From Cladobotryum mycophilum (taxonomy: Eukaryota; Ascomycota; Sordariomycetes; Hypocreales; Hypocreaceae), in contig JAVFKD010000013.1 of the NCBI GenBank assembly GCA_036429605.1, positions 1 through 64,000 of the forward strand: a stretch of 64,000 nucleotides of DNA. Direction: 5' to 3'. Positions 36,901-48,800 of the stretch are shown here, one piece after another. The notes beneath the pieces were generated by a model, which ran no database searches, was not told the DNA's origin, and saw only the letters and a list, made by a program, of their open reading frames with translations. The position numbers were made by a program, and so were the translations under genes. Each line of letters starts with the position of its first letter. Within the stretch, counting starts at the first letter, position 1.

Positions 36901-37459
36901 CCGTGAGGAGTTGCAGTGCAAGCCATCAGTCATCACTAAGATCGGCACATGGCTGGTTCACGCGCAGTGCTGCCAGCCTAGTAAGAGGTCAAAGGCTATC
37001 AGCAATGCGAAATCGGTGCTGTACAACTTGCGGCGTGCTCTGGGTCCCCTTCACAAGGAGACTCTAGCGATGTCTCAGCTTTTGGCCCAGTTGCATGTAC
37101 TCAATAAGAGGCCGATTCATGCTGTGGAACTGTACGAGGAGAGATTACGAGAGATTGTCACGCCTTCTGATGACAACAGGTCGTCTCGAGATCCGGCATT
37201 CCTCGCCGAACAAGCAAGCCATGATTTGGGGCGACTGAAGGTGGCGTATAATCAGATGAAGGATCAGAACACAATTGGTCCACGTATTCACAGCCTTTAT
37301 GACCGCGTGAATAACAAGTTGAGGCTCAACACGTCGGATTTCGGCGAATGGATCAGCACAAATGAAGAAAGGTTGCCGACGGAGAAGTACATTCCACCCA
37401 CCACATGGATAATCGAGATGGAGGACGATGCCTACGACCATGAAGAACCCACGACATAG
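30938..37459 (+). CDS. Large P-loop NTPase with TPR-like helical repeats (STAND/NLR-like)
   Basis: Four exons, 2,118 aa, frame intact. Exons: 30938-30971, 31024-31685, 31747-32362, 32415-37459; introns of 52, 61 and 52 bp with GT..AG ends. The tiny first exon (MPFPFKGFTSS) is inferred: the 31024 exon is open upstream of ATG 31137, its acceptor follows a CTAAT branch motif, and the phases fit. The Walker A loop GAASSGKT is at residues 404-411; a Walker-B-like strand FVIIADGCD lies near 509-517. Residues from about 900 are paired amphipathic helices of TPR type, for example NWREAEEVMKRAL and ALVNLYSKEE. Thr-rich inserts occur near 1176 and 1520. There is no signal peptide or membrane segment, so it is probably cytosolic. 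A fungal NTPase-plus-TPR architecture suggests self/non-self or stress sensing, but that is inference. An N-terminal effector domain is not recognised. Confidence 0.8.
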
Positions 37460-38472
37460 GAGGTGTTTGGCTCTTAATTTCTTAGTTTGTAACTGTTTTC
37501 AATGATGACTTTCACTTAATGATTGGCATTTCCTTTGTATGGGGTAACATATTGGGTTAGTTACAGTTGGTGTTGGTTTATTTATACGAGCCTCTAAGCA
37601 GCAAAAATAGAAACTTTCATTACGCGGAGTCGTCCAACGAGACGTAGAGTAAACGTTTTACTAAATGTATTTATATAATGCACTAAACAAAAAGAATATA
37701 TCTCATAAAATAAATAATATAGGATGAAATACTTAAATACGTATATTTAATAATGCGCCTCTTGCGATTTAAATTAAATAATTTGCAATATAATAAATAA
37801 TAACTGCACTGGCCTTTAAGCTAATAGTATAAGATATTGTATTCTCTAGTTAATAGTTTTTTTCTTTTAATTCTAAGGATTATATATATTTTTTAACTTT
37901 TAAACTAATTCATTAATTAATTAACTTATATTTATTTTTTTAAAGATTAATTTATATATAAATATTGATATTAATAAAAAATCTTAAAGGGTTTTTTTTA
38001 GTCTTATTATAAAAAGCTTTTATAATATTAATTAAGTTTCTAGCTCTAATGTTTTTATAACATTCTTTTAAGTCTTTAATATTTATTATAATATGATAAT
38101 AAGTATTATATTATATATTATTAATTATATTTATAATAATTATTTAACATGTTTTATAGCCTTTTAATAACGTTTAAAACAATTTATTGTTAATTTTAGT
38201 TAAATATAAATTAATTAAAGTAATTTTAGTTTTTTTAATTAAATGACTTTTTAATAAAAGGCTAAAGTTATTATAAGTTATTTTATAATATTAACTACTA
38301 AGGTTTTTTATTTTTTAATTTAAATAATGAAAAAAGAGATATAGGTAGCTAAAATAAAATATCAAATATTTTATTTAATTAATTTTAAAAAAAGGTTTAT
38401 ATTAAAAAAAGTTAGAAATAAAAAACTTATAAAATTATTATTATTTTATAAAAGATATTTAAAATGTTTAAT
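37460..38472. other. 3' flank of the NTPase gene grading into an AT-rich block
   Basis: 37460-37670 has normal composition and probably holds the 3' UTR. From about 37680 the sequence is RIP-like, with no gene and dense stops. No terminator motif can be fixed. Confidence 0.5.
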
Positions 38473-39506
38473 TATAACAACCTGACTTTACACTTATATT
38501 ATCCATAGAACTAGACTTACTTTTAATAATACCTATATAAAACTATTAATTAGAAATATAATTATAGTAAAGTCCCGGGTAATATAGCTAATTATAATTA
38601 ACTTAAACAAGATCGACTTAAATATACTTGATAGCTTAAATAAAATCAGTTTAAGTATATATAATAACTTAAAGAGGATTAACTTAATCTATTATAATTA
38701 TTAGATTATTAGTTTATTTTTATTAGAATAAAATCTTATATTTATTTAAATTATAATAAACTTAATTATTATATATATATTAGTTTTTATTTTTTTTATA
38801 TATTTAATTAATCATTAATTATAATTATTGATTATTAATAATCTAATACTTATATTTTTTTTTTTATTCATTACGCTTATGGAGGCCGGAGGCCTATGAA
38901 GCGGCTACCTAACTATCTAGACTCTAAGAGTACTAATATAGCAGCTAGCTGGCCAGCCTTCAAGCTGGCAGTACAAGTAATGGTGTTTTTCTAAATATAC
39001 AGCTTCCTTACTCCTATTCCCACGCTTTATGTATACCCCTTTGCCCTGGCCCCTAAGGGCACACACAACTAGTTTTTCCCTTGACCTTCAAATTCCTTAC
39101 CAGGCATAGCCCTTTCTTAGGCATAGCCCTTCTGCAAGGATCCTTGTTAGTACTGCGGGATATTGTTTTTCCATGCAGAGCCTACCTCGTATAAGCTCTG
39201 CTATTGGTGAAGAAGCAGGGGAACCAATCCTGCTTCTAGTGCTGCCTTTCTAACAATCAGGCTTCGGGTAATCTAAGGATAAGCTAATTTGCCACAGCCA
39301 AAGCAAAACTTATCCTTAGTGTGAGGGAGGCAGGATTCGAACCCACGACCTTTCGAGATAGGTCACCAAGCGCTATTACCACTGCGCCACTCCCGAAATA
39401 CTTATATTATAATATATTAAACCTATTATTTAACTTTACCCTAATTTATTACTAATATTAACTATAATATAGGTTATTTTTATTAAAAAATACTTAAAAT
39501 ATTATA
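38473..39506 (-). repeat. 5' LTR of A2, with SINE insertion
   Basis: A family-A LTR in minus orientation. It starts TATAACAACCTGAC and ends AAAATATTATA. The SINE at 38857-39396 splits it. Heavy AT shift on both sides of the insertion contrasts with the intact SINE. Confidence 0.8.
38857..39396 (-). mobile_element. tRNA-derived SINE with 12-bp target duplication
   Basis: Reading the minus strand: a tRNA-like head starts at 39396 (GGGAGTGGCGCAGTGG), with a perfect A box TGGCGCAGTGG at 39379-39389 and a perfect B box GGTTCGAATCC at 39333-39343. About 430 bp of unrelated body follows, then an A-rich tail (11 T on the plus strand, 38855-38865, overlapping the end of the left duplication). AATACTTATATT is duplicated at 38845-38856 and 39397-39408. 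These are the marks of a LINE-mobilised SINE. The head cannot be assigned to one tRNA; its anticodon loop looks one base too long. The body carries no RIP-like changes although it sits in a fully mutated LTR. Confidence 0.85.
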
Positions 39507-42500
39507 TATTAATAATTCTTATTTAATAAATTACAATAATTTTAAATAATATTAAATATTATAATTAATAAAAAATAATAATTAGCTTAGATACTTACCT
39601 TAGTATAATTAATTATAGTATTTAATAAAATTAAAAATACTTTTTTTATAGTTATAAATTAATAATTTAAGAAAGAAATAAATAAAAAATAAGAAAAGAA
39701 TATTAAAAAAAGCCTTAGACTAAAAAACCTAAAACTATTTTTTAAAAAACCTAAAATAATATGTTTTAGGCTTTTATTATAAACTTAAAAACTTACTATA
39801 ACTATTACTATTAATGCCTTAAAAAGGATTATATAAAAATAATTTATATATATATTTATATAAAAAACCTATTAAAGAATAGTTTAAACCTATTATAAAA
39901 AACCACTATAATAACCTAAAAAATAAAAAAGATAAATAAATAAAATAAATCTTTAAAAACTTTAATAAATTTATTAAAAAAACTTAAAAAAGTATTTAAT
40001 ATTATTAATAAGAAAAAAGATTTATTTTAAAACCTTTATTAAAGAAAATTAGTCTTAGATTATATTATTATATTTAAATAAACTATTAATAGATTAGTTT
40101 TATTAAAGATTAAAAAAGAATATTAAAAATAAACTTTTTAAAAAAACCTATTAAATACTTTTATAGAATATATTAGAATAACTATTAGAATTAATAACTA
40201 ATAATATACCCACCGTAGACAAAAACAAAAAAGTAAAACCTACTAAAAACCTAAAAATAACTATATCGCTAAAAGCAATAATAACAAGCTAAGTTAAATA
40301 AACCTTAATATAACTTAAAAAGAAAAGTTTAAAATACTATAATTATAATAAAATAAAATATTTTTATAAAGACTATAGATCTTTTAAAAAAATAAAAAAA
40401 AACACATAAAAGCTAACCCTTAAGCTAAAACAAAAAGAAATTAATACTATTACTAAATAATAATTAATTATAAACTATATTTTAATAAATTAAAATATTA
40501 TGTTTTAAAAATAAATATTTAATTTACTAAGATTTAAAATATAATATAAACTAATTCTAAAAACCCCTTGAATAAATTAATATACTTCAATAAAAATATA
40601 ATAAAAAGAAACTAATAGAATTTATGAAAAAAGACTTAATAATATTATTTAATATTTATAAATTAATTATTAATTAAAGAATCTTTATTAATAATATTAA
40701 TAACTTATTTATTTAAAAAAACCTTATAATAAAAGAAATCTTATAATACTAAAATAATCTATAATATAATACATTTTTATAAATTAATTATTAAAATATA
40801 TATTATTAAAATTACATTAAATTTATATATAAAAGATATTAAAAAACTAAACTTATAAACTAATATTAATAAATATTTAAATTAATAATAATTATATAAA
40901 AGTATTTTATTATAAAAATTACTTAAGAACTATTTAAAAAAGACTTTAATTTTTAAACTTATAAAGAAAATCTAAAAGACTAATAAAAATAATATAAATT
41001 ATAAAATATATTAAATACTAAAAATAATATAATAACTTATAAAATCTATAATTTAAAAGTAAAAAATAAAATTTATTATTTATAAAAAGAATATAAAATA
41101 ATTATTAAATAAGGTTTTTTAATTCTATAAATAGAAATTATTATAAATAATTTTATTTAATAATAAAACTATAAATTAAAAGATATTATTTTATTATATT
41201 AATAACTAATAAAATAATAAATAATTATATATCTTTTAAAACTATAAATTATTTATAATTGCTTTAAAAAAGAAATAAAATATAATATATAAGCTTTTAT
41301 AATAATTTACTAATAAGGTAATAGACTTAAAAAAAAACCTTTAAGTAAGATATTAAAAAAGAATATAAGATATTTTATTTAATTAATTATTAAAAGAAAT
41401 AAGACTTATATAAAAAGAAGATTAAGAATAGAAAATTTATAAAGTTATTATTATTTTATAAAAAACATTTAAAAAGCTTAAAAAAGTATTTAAAAATATT
41501 TATTTTTAAATAAAAAAAGAATCCTTTTTATTAAATAACTTAAAAGTATTTTTAATAAATATAAATATTATAAAGAACTATTTTAAAAAAAGACTTTTAA
41601 TATAAGGTTATTTGAATATAATTAATAGGATTATAAGATTATCTTAAAAAATAAAATTAATCTTATATTTTATAAAATCTATAATTTTAAATAAACAAAT
41701 TTATAGTATTTAAGAATAAATGAATAAAATATTAATTAAAAGTTTTATTAAATTAGTAATATTAAAAATAAAATATTCTATAATATTTATTTTAAAAAAG
41801 AAATAAAAAACTATAGTTAATTATAGACTATTAATAATTTAGTAAAATTATATTTAAAGACTATATTTTATTATTTTTAATTATAAAACTATAAGATTAT
41901 TTTTAAAATAAAAAGTAATTTATTATATTTAATTTAAAAAGAATATATAATTTTATTTATATAAAAGAAAATAATAATAATGGTTTTTTATATTAAGTTT
42001 AGACTTTTTAAATATCTTATTATACTTTTTAAATTAATAAATACTTTTATAATATTTTAGAAAATAATTAAAAATATATTTAAAAAGAATACTATAAAGT
42101 CTTTATAATAATCTATTTTAATAATATTTTAATTCTTTTAAATGTATATAAAAATATAAATAATATATATATTAAATATTTATTAAGTTATAAAAAATAA
42201 GACTCTTAAATAAACTAAAAAAAATAGATATTTTATATTTAATAGATTATCTTTTTTAAATATATTATTATATTAAATAAAATATATATAAGTTTTATTA
42301 AAATTAAAATAATATAAAATTAATTTAAGTTAAATATTATTAAAAAAGCTTAAAGTTTCTTAAGCTTTATTAATTATTATTAGTATTTAATACAAAACTA
42401 TAATAAAATTATATATTTATTTTCTAAATTAATTAAAAAGGATTAAATATTTAAATAAATAAAAAATATAATAAGCTTTTAAATAAATTAAAATCTTAAT

Positions 42501-45053
42501 TATAGAAAATCTAATATTTATAATATTTAATTTAAAAGAAATATAAAACTTGAAATAAATTTTTTTAATTTTAAATTAAAAGTTTAACTTAAATAATAAA
42601 ATAAAAATAATAAATTATAATTAATTATATTTTATTTATAAACTTTATATAATATTAAATTAAATTATTTTATTTATAATAAAAAGGTTTTAATAATTAT
42701 TTTAACTTTTAAAAAATAAAAATATTATTTCTTTTTAAAAATAAATATTAAATTAAAATCTATATAAACTATAATAATATTTTATATTTTATTATAATTT
42801 AATAATTTAATAAATAGTAAATTAAATATATTAAATATTTATTAAAATTTAATAATAGCTTTATATATTAAAAATAATTAAAACATAATAAAATAAATAT
42901 TTTAAATAAATAAATAAATTATAATTAAAATAAAATAATTATAATAAAATAAATTTTAAATATTATTTTAAAAGAATATTATATATGATATATAGTAAAT
43001 ATTATATTTTAAATTAAAAATAATAATATTTAAATTTATTATATTAAAAAATATTATAAAACTTAAAAAAAGGATTATTTTAAAAACCTGTTTATAAATA
43101 ATAAAAACTTATAATAATATAAAAATAAAATTTAAATTTTATTAAGACTTTAAAAAGATTTTATTACAAAAGTCTATTAATATTCCTTATATAAATATAA
43201 AAGAATATAAAAAATATTTAAATAAATTAAATAAAACTTTAACTGTTATAAAATAAAATAATATATTTAAAAATGTATTTTAATATATATTATATATAAT
43301 TAAATAAAAACCTTAAAATATAAATTATATAAATAAATATAATTATTATTAATACCTTATTAATTATAAAAAATAATTATATTAGATTTTATTATAAAAC
43401 TATTTATATTAATTAAATTCATTATAAAAATTAAATATAATAATATTTTTATAATTATTAATAAACTTATAAAATAAATTTATTTTTTATTATACTAAGA
43501 ATTTATAAATATAAAAATATATATATATATATATTTATATATAATTATAAGTATTTATTGTTTATTTAAAAAGATTATTTTAAATTAAATATTAACTTTT
43601 ATATTTAGATTTTAATAAAGATTAATTAAATAATTAAATATCAATTATAAGCTTAATATAATCTATTATTTATAAATTAATTAGATTATTAAAAAGTATT
43701 CATATTATTATATTAATTTTAAATAAATTAATTAAATAAAACTATTACTATTAGTATAAATTATTTATAATATTAATGTATTAGAATTTATAAATTTAAA
43801 TTTTATATATATTAATTTTAGCTATAATTTAAAAATATATAAAACAATTAAATATAAAATAATTATAAATAAAACTATAATTAAAGTAAATAAAATAAAA
43901 GATTTATATTAAATAATAAAAATATAATTTATATTAGTTTATAAAAAAATAAAGAAACATATAAATAAAAATAGATTTCAAAGATTAATTTTTAAAAAAA
44001 TAATATAATTTATGTATTTTATTATATAATTAATAAAAAAAGTTGAAATATTAAAATAATATAATTAAATAAAAAATTAAATTTTAAAAAATTAAAATTT
44101 TATTTAATAAAAGAATTATTTTAAATATTAATAATAAACTTTTATTATTAAAAAAAATATAAATATATTTAATCTTTTTTATTTTTTTATTTAAAAAAAT
44201 ATTAATTAATAAAAATATTTTTAATAAAAGAAAATATAAAATTAAATTAATTTTAATTATATATTATAAAAATAATAAATATTAATATTTAATAAAATAA
44301 AAAGATTATATAAAAATAAAAAATATTTAAAAGTTTATTAAATATTTAATTTATTTTTAAATAATTTTATAATAATTTTATTAAAATTTAAGTTTAAAAA
44401 ATTAATAAACAATAATTATTAATTAAATCTAATTAATAAATTAATTATAAGATTAATTAAAAAAGTATTAAAAGTAGATTTTATTTTATAATATCTTTTT
44501 TTAATTTATTAAAAGTATTTACTTTATATATAATTATAGTTATTATTTTAGTATATAATAACTTTTTTTATTTACTAATCTTTTATAATTTAACTATTAT
44601 AATAATAAATGCTTATTTTATAGTTTTATATTAAAAAACTAAATTATTTTTAATATAAATAATATAATTATTTTAAAAATATTAAAATATATTAAAAAGA
44701 ATTTAAATTATTTATAAATAAAAGTATTATTATTATTAATATTATATTTAATATAATATTTTTTAATATAAATCTTATAATAAGCTTTATTTTTAATAAT
44801 AATATATTTTGATTTATTAATAATATAAAAAGAATAAAGAAATATTTTAAAATTAATTAATATAATAAACTTTATAAAATTTTAACTACTTATTTTTTTT
44901 CAATAAAATTAATTATTTTTATTATTTATTTTAATATTATAAGATTAAAAAAAAATTTTATAAAAAAAATTAAATCTAAGAAAAAAAAATGTATAACTAT
45001 TTACATAAAATTAATATATCTTAAAAATAAAATTATAAAAAAATATATATATA

Positions 45054-45354
45054 TATAATAATTAAATTCTATACTTATATTATTTATAAAACTAAACTTA
45101 CTTTTAATAATATTTATATAACCTATTAATTAAAAATATAATTATTATAAAACTTTAAATAATATAATTAATTATAATTAACTTAAATAAAATTACTTTA
45201 AATATATTTAATAACTTAAATAAAATTAACTTAAATATATATAATAACTTAAATAAAATTAACTTAATCTATTATAACTATTAAATCATTAATTTATTTC
45301 TATTAAAATAAAACCTTACATTTATTTAAATTATAATAAATATAATTATTATAT
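45054..45354 (-). repeat. 3' LTR of A2, first part
   Basis: A family-A LTR in minus orientation, running up to the insertion point of A3. It continues at 52268-52448 after A3; the two parts sum to the same 482 bp as the 5' LTR. Confidence 0.8.
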
Positions 45355-45831
45355 TATAACGTTCCAGGCGTTTCCCAACAAGGATAACCTGGATCGTGGT
45401 TAATGTTAGCAGTAGATTAGGGCAAGGTCAAGCAATAGGTTTAATATATCACAGTTCGGGTATTAGATTGCTAATAATAAATCATTGTATTAATAATTGA
45501 CTAGATATATAAAAAAAGAATATAAACTAATATATATAATAATTAAATTTATTATAATTTAAATAAATATAAGGTTTTATTTTAATAGGAATAAATCAAT
45601 CATCTAGTAGTTGTAATAGATCGAGTTAATCTTATTTAAGCTATTATATATGCTTAAATTAATCTTATTTAAGTTATTAAACATGCTTAAGTTAATCTTA
45701 TTTAAGCTAATTATAATTAGCTATGTTACCTAGGGTTTTACTATAGTTATATTTCTAATTAATAGCTTATACAGGTATTATTAAAAGTGGGTCTAGTTCT
45801 ATGAATAATATAAGTATATCGGGTTGTTATA
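45355..45831 (+). repeat. Left LTR of A3
   Basis: It begins TATAACGTTCCAGGCG and ends GGGTTGTTATA. Its first 130 bp keep many C and G; the remainder is AT-shifted. Confidence 0.85.
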
Positions 45832-48800
45832 TATTACTCTTTTTCTTATGGTCTTATCCTTAAGACCTGTTGGTTTTTATATAAATACCTGTGCTTTTTC
45901 TCTTTTTTTCTTAGGCTTATTCTTCTTTTTTATAAGTCTTGTTCCTTTTGGTTTTATAATATTAAAATAAGTAATAAAAACAATTAACTCTATTCAGAAA
46001 GAGATAAGTGTTTGAAATCTTATAAGATTTATTATATTAATTAGTTTTAAGATATTTTTTTATTTTTTTTATATTATCGATAAACGAAAGTATATTATTG
46101 CTAAAAGTAAAGCTCGTTATAAGGCTTATATTAAAAAATATTATACTAGGTATAATACTAGTAATAATAATACTTTTATTTATAAATAATTTTTTTTTTT
46201 AGTATATTTTAATATTTTCTAGATAATTATATTATTTATATTAAAGATAATTTGGCTTTTTAATATAAGGTTATAAAGTAGGATTTTACTATTATAATAG
46301 CTAAATTATAAAAGATTAGTAAGTAAAAGAAATTATTGTATATTAAGGCAATAAATATAATTATATATAGAGTAAATACTTTTAATAAGTTAAAAAAGAA
46401 AAAACATTATAAAACAGAATCTACCCTTAGTGCTTTTTTAATTAATCCTATAATCGACCTATTAGTCGGGCTTAATTAGTAATTGTTTCTTGCCGGTCCT
46501 TTAAGCCTAGATTCCAATAGAATTACTATAAAATCATTTAAGAGTAGGCTAGATGTTTAATAGGCTTTTAAGTATTCTCTATTTCTATGTAATTTTTCTA
46601 TTTCACCAGGTATTAGTATTTCTTGTTTTTATAGTATATAACTAAGATTAATTTGATTTTATATTTTTCTTTTATTAAAAATACTTTTATAAGATTGTAG
46701 ATAATTTCCCTAGTGTTTTTATTAACTAATACTTTTTTAAGTAAAAAAATATAAAAGACTAGGTATATCTATATATTTTTTAGTAATAAGAGTTTATAAT
46801 TAATATTTAAAATAACCTTCTTAATTAGGTAAAGTCTTAATTTCTTAAAGTTTAATTTATTGCTTAGTTATATTATTTTAATATTTATATTTTTCTTATT
46901 TAGTATATAATAAAATAAATAAATTATATCTCCCTCCTTAAAGATTAATCCTTTTAATTTATCCTTATTCGCGTATTTCTTTATTCTTTCGTAGACTAGT
47001 ATAAGTTATACTCTTATTACTTAATATAAGTTTTTTATTTTATCTACTTTAATTATAGCTTTATCTATAATTATCCTGTCTTTAGGTATTTTATATACCT
47101 TTAGGTTATAGCTAAAGTTAATATATATAAGACTTAAGCCTATAAATTCTAATATATCAGTATTATAGGCAATCTATGCTAATAGTAATAGTTTTATTTA
47201 ATTAATTTACTTAAAATTAATATAATAGTATAAATACCTTTTAATAATCTGGTTAATTTGTTTAGTTTGTTTATTAGTTTATAGGTAATAAACTATATTA
47301 AGCTTATAATTGGTGCTTAATTATCTAGTTAATCCTTATTAGAATTTAAATGCAAAGACTAATCCTTGGTCCGAGATGATTTCTTTAAGCAAGAGATAAA
47401 TACTTATAATTATATATAAAAATATATATATAAATTCTTTTGCGTTTATAGCTTCTTAGTATAGTAAGAAATAAACCTATTTTATAAATTTATTAATAAC
47501 TATAAGAATATTATTATATTTAATCTTTATAATAGGTTTAACTAATATAAATAACTTTATAATAAAGTCTAGTGTAATTACTTCCTATAGTTTCTAGGGT
47601 ACTAGTAATAGTTAGATTTACTTATATAGCTTATGCTTTAAGGCCTTTACTCGGCCATACATAATATACATCAAGACAATCTTTTAAATATATTACTTTA
47701 CTCTATAAAAGTTAAAGTTTCGTTTAACTTACTTAAATATCTTTTATATTCTTTTATATCCGTATAAAAAATATTAATAGATTTCTTTAATAAGATTTTC
47801 TTAAAGTTCTAAAAGAATCTAGACTTTATTTTTATACTATTATAAGTTTTTATTATCTATAGTAAGTCTTTTAAAAAATTTATTTTCTTTTTAAGTTTTA
47901 TAATATTCCTTAATACAATAAGTCTAAGTATTATTATTCTTAATTTAAAACATAGTATTTAATATACACTATATATAATATTCTTTTAGAATAATATTTA
48001 AGATTTATTTTATTATAATTATTTTACCTTAATTATAATCTACTTATTTACTTAAAACATTAGCTCTATTATTCTCTAATTCTTTCTAGTAGATAAGAAT
48101 ATAATTGAATTCTAATAGGTATTTGATATATTTAACTTAATATTTACTTAGTTATTAAATTATAGTAAAATAAAAGATATTATTATAATTTATATAGACT
48201 TTAATTTAATATTTACTTTCAAAAAAATAATATTTTTATTCTTTAAAAGCTAAAATAATTGCTAAAAATTCTTTATTATAGATAGAGTAATTCAATTCGG
48301 TGTTATATAAGGCTTATAAGTAAAATGTAACTGGTTATAGTTTATTGTTTTTGTTTTATTATCTAAGTTAAGCTTTTAATCCAAAATTAAAGGAGTTTAT
48401 TTTAAGCTTTACTTTTTTTAGGTCGAATATTATAAGTACTAGATTTTCTATAATCAGGGCTTTAATTTATTTAAAAGCCTATTATATTTTCTCTATTTAT
48501 TTAAATACTTAGTTTTTTTTAATTAACTTATAGAATAAGTATATAATTTTACTATAGTTTTTTATAAAACATTAATAATAATTAATAAAGCCTAAAAAAC
48601 TTTAAACTTTTTTAATAGTATTTAGCTTAAGCTAGCTTTATACTATTTTAACTTTAATAAAGTCTATATATATCTTATTTAATATAATAATATATCTAAA
48701 AAAAATAACCTATTAAATATAAAATTTATATTTTTCTAGTTTAATTAGAAACTTTATTTCTTAGAGTTTGGTAAGTACTTGGTATATATGTTACTTATAT

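Noticed and set aside
39322..39396. Stand-alone tRNA gene
   Set aside because: The A and B boxes are perfect, but the sequence continues into a body with an A-rich tail inside a target duplication, so it is the head of a SINE.
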